Below, in pieces: positions 27,501 to 39,700 of a DNA stretch of 64,000 bases (position 1 is the first letter of the stretch; each line of letters starts with the position of its first letter). The position numbers were made by a program, and so were the translations under genes. The stretch lies in NCBI RefSeq assembly GCF_051020985.1, contig NC_135002.1, forward strand, positions 558,001-622,000, given 5' to 3'. The notes under the pieces were generated by a model. It was not told the origin of the DNA and did not search any database. It saw nothing but the letters and a program-made list of their open reading frames with translations. The DNA comes from Nomia melanderi. Lineage: Eukaryota > Arthropoda > Insecta > Hymenoptera > Halictidae.

Positions 27501-30500
27501 CGGGGACAGCTTCTGGACGAACCCGTCCGTGGGACAGAGCGCGGCGAACGTCCGCGCCCTCACCTACTGCGACCTTCACACGATCAAGAGGGACCGGCTG
27601 CTGGAGGTGCTGGATTTTTACCAGGCGTTCGCGAACTCGTTCGCCAGGAACCTTGTTCTGACCTACAACCTGAGCCATCGGGTGAGTCCTCGACCATTTG
27701 AGAAGCCGTGTTCGCATAGCACTTCGTAGACTGCGAAGGATTATGGATTTTCAAGGGGTTTTCATCGAGGTCGACATGGATGCGGTGTTCAGTAGATTGT
27801 CAGCTAGTCTAGGGGAAATGAGGAAACGTTCAGCGAGGTTTCAGTTGTTTATTGAACTCGAAAAGTCTCGAACAACGGTGCGGTGTTCTCTCTTTGGTTT
27901 CTGTGTTGCTCGTAATAGGAATAAACACGCGCACGCACACGCACGAACAGTCTTATGTAACAATAGTGAACGATAGTCGCGCGAAATGTTTACTGATACA
28001 CGGAGTATTTGTTCGGCGCGGGTGCTCCCCCGGTTCTAAACGGTTCACGTGACTCGCAGGCACTAGAGAATAGGCAATCGAAAGACACGGCGACTCGCGG
28101 TGGTTTGCTCTTCTCGTTATCGCGACACGGTGTGGCTCGTTCGGTGGCTCGTTGGGTGACGCGAGCGAGTCGCGAAACGTGACAGCGATCGGAAATAGAT
28201 GACTTCCAGCGGCAGAAAGTGATATCAGGCCGTTACAGGGACACGAGAGTTTCAACGGAGCTTGTTTCAACGTTGTCGAAACGCCGGCTACGAGATTACC
28301 GATATAGTACCGATCGCGGTGGTGACGTTTTACCTGCTCGCTCGTCGCCTTACGGATACAACAGATTTACAATGATTTCTCTGTTCTAAAAAGCTGTTAC
28401 ATTTTTAATAGCCTGATTACAGATTCGTATATACCCCTAGCATCAGTGAGACGCGTCGCACGTCACTCTTTCTTCTCCCTCAAACCGTCGCTGTGCATTT
28501 TACGACCGGCCAATTCCATCATCACTTTGGTGGTAGAGTCCTGGTCTAGAACCGACCTAGAGTCCCGCACGTCCTCCTCTTGCTCCGGCAAAGGACCGAC
28601 GCCCCACACTTCACAATGCTTGATCTTGAAGTTCTCCTTACCGCTGAGCTGCACGTAGTTCTGGAAGGTTGTGCAGGATGGACTTGATCTGCCTGTCCCG
28701 TACTCGCTGTCCAGCCACAGGCCAGGGTAGTTCAGCTGCCCCCCCATGAGCAAACCGTTAGGCATAGTCTGTTGGAGGAGATTCAAATACTGGTAATGAT
28801 TATTGTAAGTTGTGGATGAGAATGTTAGTATCTCTGGTTCGAGCTTAAACAAGAAGGAAGTGTGGTTTCCTATGAAATTGGGACCCACTTTCCAACTGTC
28901 GGAAGCAAAACCCCCAAAAACGTGATCGTCGGTGTCTTGGAGGATTATAATGGTGGATCCTTGCATGGTAATTCTTCCTAGCATGGTGGAGAACGATTCC
29001 CCGTGCACTTGACTAGAAAACAAGAACCTCCATTCGTTGCGAAGTTCGTGGGGCAGGCTGAGATTTAGAAACAGAACGTCCCCTAGTCCCAGAATGCTAG
29101 GGAAGTGAGGTATGTTCTCCAGACCTTTGCACACTGGCAGCAGATTCAAGTCGTTTATTCTGCCACTGGTGTTCTTGTCCCCCTTCTTTTGAGAAACAAG
29201 GAAAAGGCACTGGAAGACGTGCGATTGGATCGTTTTGAATGTAGCAGCTGCAACAAACCAATTTTCCACCTGCTCGGCAGTCAATGTATCCCCGTGTTTA
29301 ATGATGTCTTCGCATAAAGTTCTGGAGCGCATTCCTATCCTCCTGGTATTCACGGTGCAGCCTATACTGCTCCAGGTTAAATAGTGTGCATTGCCGGAAT
29401 TCTTCTGAAGCCTCAAATAGGAATTTATCGTAGCTTGTACGTATTGTAGGAATATTTCGGTGGGTATCTCTTGCTTCTGCTCCTCTTCTGAGTAGCCATT
29501 AAATACTAAACTTGTCCTCTCTTCTGGACTACCACGAACAGAGAACACATACAGACGACCAAAGTTCTCTCCATTTATAGCGGAGACTTTTTTTCCTGGT
29601 TCGTGGCAGAGGAACCGTACCACAAATTGCAATAAAGTGTCATCCAAGTGGACAGTCCAGTGTTTAAATATGTCCTCGCGTTTTATGGAGCCTGAGCTTC
29701 GAAACATAGACTTGAACAGATTCTCCACTAACGTCAACTCCTCCGCGGACAATATATTCGCGGAAGAAGCACTGCGGCTCCAAGCATGACCCATCTGGAA
29801 CAATACATTAAGCCTAATTTATACTTAATTCACAGCTCGACCAAAAAACATTGCAAAGCATGCAAAAAGTCACACGAGAAACACAAAATCCAATGTTTAA
29901 TCGGACTCGATAAGAAATTACATCGTATGTCTGACCAACGGGTACCTTATTCTACTTGATCGACGTATCACCTTTTTCCTCGGTTCGATTCGCGACGTGT
30001 CGATTATTTCACCGAGAACCGTTGCGCAGAAAGTGTACGAGCGAAACAGTTACGGATTCTTCGACGAAAAAAGAACCGGAAAACAAAAAGAAATGCGCTG
30101 CTAAATCTCTCGACAGGTAGGGGTACAGAACAACAGTAGGTATACACACCTCTTCGTGGTTTCGTGGAGCGATTAGGATTCGAAACGAGTCACGGAGGTG
30201 AAAGTACGCGCGAGGCCGCGCACCTTTTCTCAGGAATCAAATACGACGCATCCGAGACGAAGTTCCGGGACGGAACTCGTCGACGGAACGGTCCGCGACC
30301 TTATCCGTTCCGACGCGATAAATAAGATATTTTGAGGTTAGTCGAGTGCGAGTTGTCTGCTACTTATGCGCCTATCGACTCCCGTCACCGCGCATGCGTC
30401 GTGGCCGAGTGTGGGCGTGCAAACCGTTTCTCTTTTATCGCGACTTTTCATCTAGAAAAACAATAGGGAGCCGTTGTTCTTCCGGTGTCGAAGCTATCGA

Positions 30501-30673
30501 AAACAATTAAATCGAATCTTCGGTATCACACTGACCACACTATATACGCTCGTACTAGTACGATCCCTCGTGCCCTTCTCGACTGGCGCTTTCCGTGGCC
30601 GTTACTCGGACATTTTGAATTTTTCAAACGCAAAATTTATATAAATAAAATTGGGGAGGGAGGATTGCCTATA

Positions 30674-30747
<74 letters not shown>

Positions 30748-33700
30748 TATCCCCAGCGACGGCTCATCGATTTTTCCTAATTAACGAATATAAGCATCTG
30801 CCGGCGAAACGTATGGAATAAACGAACAATATAAAATACATAAATAATAAGTTGCCGAATTAGAGATTAACATTTCGCGCATGCTGCAATTCAAAGCATC
30901 GTAACCAGTTTATTTCAGGTGATTGGGCCTTGCAGGTTAGGTAGTTGTCTGCTGCTTTTTTAATTGTTTTTTAAATAGGTTCATTATAAAACACACTGCA
31001 TTTAGGTCACGCGAGGCAGGAAAAAATGAACGCAATAACCAATTTGCCTCGTCCCATCGTAAACCTAATATCGAACGGGAACGACCGGTGACCAGCGCTG
31101 CGTGCGGGCCACGAAAATTATTAATACTGAATAATTAACCGAATAATCGTCACCTACATAGTAAGTGGCAGAAAACCGATAAAGGGTCCGGCACGCTGCG
31201 GGACATTAATAATAGCGATGGAGATCCCCGGGAGCAGAAATAATTATTCTGGGAGCCATAAATAATGCCGGGTCTTGGGATGCAATCGTAATCTGATTAA
31301 ATATTTGCTTATCTGCCGGCACGGGCCGGGCGGAATTGGCACGAGCCGATCGAACATTCGAATAATCGTATTTCTTTGATCCCGCCGCGTAACGATCGCG
31401 TCCATTTCTCGCATCTCGTCCCCGAAGAAGGTACAAAGTGTTTATCTGAATTTCTTATTCGAGTGGTATCGAACGTGTCCACGTTTCCGGGCCGCCCATT
31501 ATGCAACAAAGGAATCAATCGCGCATGAATAAATCGCGTCGGATTAACCTGTTAACAAGGGACGACGAGTCAACTCGTCGTTGCCCGCGGACTTTGTGCG
31601 CTCGTCGCGAGTCGCGGATGTACAGGCACAGAGAAATAAGTAATTCCATTGATGTCTAAACATTAGAGTCGTTCGGGAGGCTTCTAATTACTTCATAAAT
31701 GTTTAAACTTGCAACGAGAGCAGTCGATCTGTTGGGAAACCCCTCGTTTCCCTGTTCATTCGATTGATCAATTTTCCATTTCGCTGCGTCTCTGTAAACA
31801 TTTGTTCGCGGTATAGATTTCTCGATTTTCAGGTGGAATATTTCATTGGCTGTTTACCATTTTCCACGCACGGCGACTCTGATATTGTTAATACGTTTTA
31901 TTAATGATATTATCTGTTGTTACTACGTTGTATGAACGATATCACCAGCCGCCGATAGGTTGTATCAACGGTATTGTTGTTTCATCGGTACGATTTGTCC
32001 ACAGTTAATATTCCGGAAGGTGGCCGACGTCCGGCGAGAGAAAGAGCTGGCCGAGAGGAGGAAGAACGAGCCGCAGCTGGATCAAGCGCAGGATCACCTG
32101 GTGCGCAAAATTTTCTCGAGGTAGGGACAGATTTGTTGCCATTGAGCTCGAATGGATACTGCCGCGAATCCATTCCGCGCGCTGTTCGCTGCCTCTCTCG
32201 ATGGTCCTTCATCTTTCATCTATCGCCAGGCTTCGCGGATTTTTCTCTCGCGAAGCCGCTTCAACGATATCCGGAAACGATATTTCACAGCGAGCACGTA
32301 TCGAATTCGAACAGTTGTACCGATAGCCGAATATTCGAATGCCAGCGAGACGTTTAGAGCCGTGCGAGTAATGTCCTTTGAAGGAGAAGATGAAATTTGG
32401 AAGTTTGAAACGTTCAGACTGTCGGAATGAAATGTTGTTTGAAGAGGAACGCGAAGAAAGATGATGGACCGGGAGGAGAAGAGCAGCAGGCGTCACGGAA
32501 GAAGCCTCGTGCCTCGGACACACGCGTGTTCTCGCGCCATTGTCGTCCGACCAGCCTCCCCCGGTGAAAATTTGAATTCCTTCGACAACAAGATACTACA
32601 GTGAACGTCCGCAGGAAAATTCAGAGCCGCCCCCGAACAACCCATCTCCGCAGACAATAGCGTGGAACGCGCGGGCGTCGTCTAGTCACGATTGTTTAGC
32701 TGGCGAACGAACTCGACGGTCGTTAAGCGAATCACGAGGATTATTAAGGGGAGGGTAGTGGCTGCGATCGAGGTGAGAATGTCAACGAGAGAATGGCAGT
32801 GCGAGCGAGCGAGCGAGCGCGAGCGTGAGAAAGGGAAAAAATGAAGGATAGCATAAGAAACGCGGAAAAGATGCGGAGGTGTGTCGTCAGCGGGCGATCC
32901 ATGTCTCTCGAAATCAAATCGAATCAAAGAAAATACAGTAAAGTAAAGTAACATAAAGTAAAATAAAAGAAAAGTTAACGAAAAAATAAGATAAAATAAG
33001 AAAAAAAAAACCATTTCCAAAAATCGTATATCTCAGTGGTAAAATTGTTGTTGATTGTTGATCGTTGCTTGGCTGGCCTGTTGTCCGAAAAGGTTCAAGA
33101 CCGACGGGGATGCCCAGATCGGCGTGACCAGGGCCGCAAACGGACGGTCCCAGCAGGATTCCGACGAGGAGCTCACCGTGAACGTCCTGCCGCCCTGGCC
33201 CAGTTTTAGGCAATTTCATTTCTTACGTATTTATTTATCTTCTTCATTCTTTTTTATTGCCATCTTTGCTACTTCTTACGTATAATAATTATATTTGGAG
33301 AATTCTCTTGAAGAAAGAAAGAAAGAAAGAAAGAACGAACGAACGAAACGAAACGAGAACGAAACTAGAACGATACGGAACGATACGCAACGAAACGAAA
33401 CGAAACGGAACGGAACGGAACGGAACGGAACGAAACGAAATGAAAAGATAAAGGACAGCGATACGAATGTGTAACCTTTTAAAGATCACGAGAACGAACA
33501 CTCTCTGGTTGTATATAATATATATACATATATATACGTATATGCATATATATATTATAGAGAACTACTTAATCTTATCGACTTTAATTGTTACTGTTCG
33601 ATCGATTCGATTTATTATTCTTCTTCTCATTATGATTATATTCAATCATCGTTATTATTATTGTATATCGTTACATATATATTATTATTCTTATTGTTAT

Positions 33701-36700
33701 TATTATTATTATTGTTGTTGTTGTTATTCTTATATTATTATTATACTCGTCAACTGTGACTTTTTACATTATATGTATATAATATACACGCGGACGTTCT
33801 TGTAACACAACCGCGGTACGTCGATTTACCCGCGCGAGAACAGTCGTTGGAACCGTTGATCGACGGACATTTTTCTTTTTCCGCGGCGAACCGTTTGAAG
33901 GACAGCCGCGTGATTTTTCTCGCGTCTCATAGATCGGGTTTGGGAAATTTCCCTCATTCGAGAGATCTCGGGCGACCTCGCCACTTTTTGCTCTTTTTTT
34001 TCGTCTCGAACGAAATCGTTGAAGACTCCGTCGGAAGAGAGGGTATCACGGATGTGCAATCGCTGTACACACGCTTGAAAGAGACAACTGATATATATAT
34101 ACTACTATCTATATATATATATATATATATATTAATTCTATTTTCACAGCACGTCCACGAAACACCCCCGCCTGGCCGAATCAAGACCCCGCCCCCGCAG
34201 GGGACCGTAGAGACGCGCACGTAGACCACTCAGTATGCATAGACCACTCACGGCGACGATCCTCGTCGGCGAGATCGATAGATAGAGCTCGTGGCCGCCG
34301 GCAACGAGGCGTCGTTCGACCGACCGCCTCTTGTCGTCGCACCTCGAGAAACCCAAAGTTTCGATCGACTCGGAGATGATCATGGCTAACAGCATCGCAC
34401 GCTCGCGATAATCGGCCAATCGACGCCGTCGGTTCCTCGGGGAACCCTCGAGTTTCTTAATCTAGAGATACCGCTAACGAACACCCCCTGTGCGTACGTA
34501 TCGAGATCGGCTCGTTAGTCTTTGCTTCCTCGATTAGTGCCAAAGAAACGATCGAATCAATGGTACGGAAGAGAAATCGAGTTGAATCTTCGCGAGACCC
34601 AGTGTTTCCGAGGCGCGCGGAAAAGTCAAAGTCCCTCGCCCGTGATCGTTTCCCAGTAAGTATACGGAAGTCTCATCTTCCCTTCTCTTATCTTCTAAAG
34701 AAAGACTCCTCTGGGAAGACCGAGACGTTTCAGCTTCCACCAGTAGCCTACAGCTTTCCGTTTCGTTTTTGTAGACCAGCGGTTCCCAACCTCTCTCTCC
34801 CCGTGCCCCTTGATCAGGCTTTTCAACTCCAAATCCCCCCGCAGCATCCCTTCCATTTTCTTAAGTTAGCTAAACAATGAGAAGGCTTTCATCTTCGACT
34901 TTGCATCTCACAGTTTTTACCCATTTCATCCTCCACGGAAGCAAAAGTACGTCGCCTCGTTTCTACGTTTTCATTTTGACTCTGTAACATTGGTCACGGT
35001 GTTCCTCGCCGTGAGCAGTGTTACGTTAGGTTGAGAACCGCTGCCCTGCCGTAGATAGACGACCCAGGCGGACCCGCGTGCTCGTAAGGAAACTGTGTAT
35101 CTATCTCCACCTATTCCCTTCTCTCAGGTGCGAGCGTCGCGACGGGGCTCGATTCGGCCAGGCGTGTCGCGTCCGGCCAGGATGCGTGTACACATCACCA
35201 CCCGGTGGCCATATAATACAATCTTTGCCATTTTCTGGCGATCACTGCAGTTCTGACGAATGCTAGAGTGCTGTAAGATATACGGCTTTAGAGGGTTATG
35301 CGCATTTTTCTCCCACCTCGTGCATGTATGCGTAACACGCGCGCGAGCCCCGCCGTGCGCGTGCTTACGCATACGTGTACACTTTTAGCGGACAACCAAG
35401 ATTGTATAGTGCGGCCTCGAGGGCTGCGCAACTATTTCGCTTGATTCTACGAGTAAAACGGCATCGTTCGGTCAGGTGTAGCACTAGAACTACCGACCAC
35501 TTGAATAGACTTTTCAAATGTCTCCATGGAAGCTGTAAACCCGCGCGTATTAAGGTTTCAATCGACTTCTATTTCAATTCAGGTATCGCCTAAGCTCCAA
35601 TGATTTTTCGAAGACTTGTCTGCGCCTTGGTAATTGCAAAAGATTTAATCAGGAATAGGTCAGGTTCACCGATCTGCTGGTAGTACCGTTGATGCCTCCT
35701 TTCGAATTTTGAATGACGTACAGTAATTGCACTGCAAATCTACGCGTTTATATTACATAGAAATACAAAAGAAGCGCAAAACGGAATGAAATTCAATAGA
35801 AAGCTCGCTTCGGTCCACATTTCACTCGAACTTCTGCGAATTCCATCTGAAAACTTTTCCTCGCGAAGACACCGGGTCTGACAGTAATAACCAATCCTAC
35901 TACGGGAGAAAAAGAAAGTTTCGAAGTTGTTGCCATTAACAATATGTCATTTCCCGGAGAATAATATCCACGACGCGGAACCGCAAGGGGTAACGCTAGA
36001 ACTACCGGACCAGCTCGGAACCGCCCATTCCGCGATGCTTCTACAATTACTGAGAAGCTAACAGACACTTGTCTAACGAGCTAATGAACGGATTTAGTAA
36101 TACACGATCTACGTCGGAAATCAATCGAAACCTCGCGCCATTGGAGTCTCCGTAGAAAACTAAAACGAAGCGAATTTGATTGCTCCAGTAGTTGCAGTAG
36201 TCCTAGTGTCACGAAGCGACAGACGCACGAGCACAGCCGGTGTCGTCGAACGAAAGTTTCATTCCGTCCTCGGAGTTCCACGGGAGCGAAATAAGTGGCG
36301 AAGTCCTCGCTGCGCCTCGAGCATCCGATCCTTTTACGATTTTATGCAACGCCGAATGCATGTGACGTACACACTCTAGGATTCAAATTTCTCTCTCTCT
36401 CTCTCTCTCTCTGTCTGTCTCTCTACCTGTTTCTCTATCTATCTATCTATCTCTCTGTCTGTCCCTCTCTCTTTCTATCTCTATCTCTCCAACTCTCTGT
36501 CACCTGTACTACTTATATATAGATATATGTGTACACATATACATATGTTTCTAAATATATATATGTATACGCATATATATTTCTATACCTTACACAGCGA
36601 CACACAAAACACACACGTACATACACGTACATACGCATTATATGATAATGTTCCGGTGTCGGCTGGCGGCTGCTTGAAAAACTGCCGGACTGCAGTTCGC

Positions 36701-39700
36701 ATTCTCGTCGAACAGTTTGCGTGTACCGCAAAGAACCGGTTAGCGTACCTCGGTCGTGGCATGTCTTTGTGCATGATAGATACTTAGAGTTACTTAGAAC
36801 ACTTTACACCGAGCGAGGTGGTCGCGAACGAGGCACTCCCAAAGTTGATCAGGCAGCTCGCGGCACCGATTACGATACCGTATGTCATCCGACGTCCCGT
36901 CGATCAACTTGGATCGTGACCGGCTGCTGGAAGATGATCGGTAGACCCTGCCACAGGGGACGATGAACGTCGACGGAAAGGATGAGCACCGTCGGGAATT
37001 TTCCATGGATTCATGGTTTTGCTCGCGAAGTATCAATGACGAGTTCCGGTGAAGTTAGGAACGCGAGAGGTTCGACGATTTGCCACGCGAAAAGAATGAG
37101 AACCGTTCGCGAACTCCGATCGGTCAACCCGATATTTACTGATTCGCGTCGATTCGTTATTCCGGTCGGGAGTCCTCTCGGCAATAATTCAAACTCCGAT
37201 GCTCCCTGCGAGCCGAGAGTCTAATTACGGCGCTGCTGTCCACCGCTCGCCAGTTCCTAAGTCGGTCGATCCGGGCTGAAAAGCGTCGCGATAACGCGTC
37301 CCGATGATTCGCTGGAAAATCCGAGTAGCCCGGTCTCCGCCGCGCGGAAATCGGAATCGGTGATTAGGAGCCTCTTGCATGATAAATTGCGACCTCGTGT
37401 TATTGGTAAACTGGAGCAAGCGAATTCTCGTTCTTTCTGGCTACTTCTTTGCAATCTAAACTAAGATATAGCATTTGTTTTCTATACTGTAACTGTGTCG
37501 GTCTGCTGGAACTGATCTAATTGAGAATGAAATTCTTGCGATTTTCTGGAAACCTTCTATTTTGTACTCCCTTTTTGATAATCTTTGTTCGAACAACTGC
37601 ATGAAGATTACTTGTAAGTTAGTGTTACCGTCGTATAAGAGGTTTTTGATCGATCGTTCGCGACCAATGGTAGATAACTCCGAGATTTCTCAAGCAACTT
37701 TGAAACGTGCGAGTGTCACGATCGATGGTTGATCGACAACGGCCGTCCCTCCCGTATGTTTTATCGGCATCTTTATCACCACTGCGACTACTGTCTTTCG
37801 AATCCCGTAGGCACACCAAAGTAGGTTGCTCGTGAACACACCGCTGGAGCTGTTTTCCCTTTTTCTAGCCTCAGTAGAACGAACTTGACTCATCTTTTAC
37901 CACCAAGAGAATCAGAAAAGCAAAAAAAAAGAAAATTTACCATATTCTTCTCGCCCTGTCCGAATGAAACAAAAAAGAAAAAAAAATGTAGAGAAGCTCT
38001 CGTCGTTCGCCGGGTAACGAACGATGATTGATGATAAATGAATGATGACGATCACGATGACGATGATAGCGATGACGAATCCTCGCGCGCTGCAATCTAG
38101 CGAGCGAACGAGCAGAGGGGAGAAAAAAAAAAATAAGAGATATGAAAGTTTCACGCAGCCGAGACGAGTGAAACTTGTATTATCCGGGGAGAAAGTAATC
38201 CGATCCCATTTTCCACGACTTTGTACACCATGTATTTTACTATTATCCCCCTTTACTTAATTATATAATCGCCTAGTGAAACTGGCCTCTTTGACCCCGT
38301 AAATTGTAAATAGCCCCGTCCAGTTGGTCTCGTGCGGTTACTAAACACGAGCGTTCTCGCTCTCTACTTTTTTTTCGATCCAGGTTCCGCAGGGAGAGGC
38401 ACACCGCCGACGTGGAGAAAGGGGATGGGAAGGACGGCAAGGACGGCAAGGAGGGCGAGTCCTCGCACTCGAGGAAACTCTCCGCCGCCGACGAAGGCAC
38501 CGCCACCAAAGGTCGACCCGGAAAGTGGGGACGATTGTTAGGTAATCCGATTCTTAACGATAACATCGGTTCTATCCGCGTAAAACAAAGATAACGGAGA
38601 ACGCGAAGCATAAGGGTGAACGCCATATTGTCGGCAGTGTTGCTATTACCGACTGGGCTAGTCGTTTCATGCCGCTGAAGGATGATACATGTTTCCAACG
38701 ACGGTGCTTCGTTGTTTAAACGATGAAATAATTTATTCTTCAACGAGAACGATCGTGTAATGTAAAACAAACCGTTCTGCACGGTCGGTAAAAGAACTGC
38801 GACGGTTCGATAAAACAGAGTACTTTACCGTAGTACGGTAAAGCTGGTATGTTGAACCTCCACAACCCCTGCCTCGGTGAAACTCCCCTGTAGCGAAACT
38901 TTCATAATAAAACGCAACGGTTGATTGCAGGAAGCGCGAGCCTGGACTCGGGTAGCGAAACAGGAACAGGCGTGGACACGTTCAAGCGGTCGTTGAGCGC
39001 ACGGGACGCGCGTCCAAGCTCGAGCGGCGGCAGCAACAAGGTGTTCCCGAAGTTCGGCAAGCTGACCGGGACGATCGAGGAGTCCGGTGACGGGGACACC
39101 GGTAAGGAGAGTAGCCAGCAGCAGCAGCAGCAGGCGAGCGCGGCGGACTCGAAACAGCTGCAGCTGCGTCGACTGGAGAGCTACGACGACGGTCTGATCA
39201 GCACGCAGCCGAGCCACGACAGGGAGATCCTGGCCGCGGTGCTCGAGGTGAAGGTAGACCTAAAGCTGGAGGTGCAGCGCGTGAACCAGAGGCTAGCAAA
39301 GATAGAGGACATGCTGCAGATGCTGATGAGCCGGCTGCCCACCGTGAGCCCGCAGCAGCAGAAGGCCGGCTTCCCGCCGGGCAGCAACGGGTCCGGGCAA
39401 AGTCAGCCGTCCAGCCAGGGCCAGAGTTCGTCGAGCTGCCAGCAGGCGACCCAGACGAACGGCGGGATCGGCGAGCAGAAGGTCTCGATAGCGACCACGT
39501 CCACGTCGACGATGGCAGGGGAAGGTTACAGGGAGCAGGGCACGACCACCGAGCGCAGCTCCAAGTCCCAGGATCATCATCATCACCATCACCATCACCA
39601 CGAACCGTCCTCGGGCAGGCTGAAGGACTCGGACTACAAGAGCTCGTCCAGGGAGGTCAGCAAGGAGCTGCTGGAGAGGCTCGCGCAGGCGACCACGTCC

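Larger units (their letters stand above)
32121..38383. other. eag intron, 6.3 kb, repeat-rich
   Basis: The intron between the post-CNBHD exon and the distal tail exon holds the probable cassette exon 33093-33209, simple repeats (33310-33445, 33640-33745, 34094-34132, 36390-36500, 36514-36585), and a hAT-like element (34777-35043). Two decayed family C end sequences sit near 35481 and 35994. Other ORFs are short, low-complexity and unrecognised. Confidence 0.7.

Noticed and set aside
38332..38541. Alternative frame across the eag exon at 38384
   Set aside because: It would follow only from a frameshifting splice and ends at a stop at 38541; the other frame gives the conserved DVEKGDG sequence.
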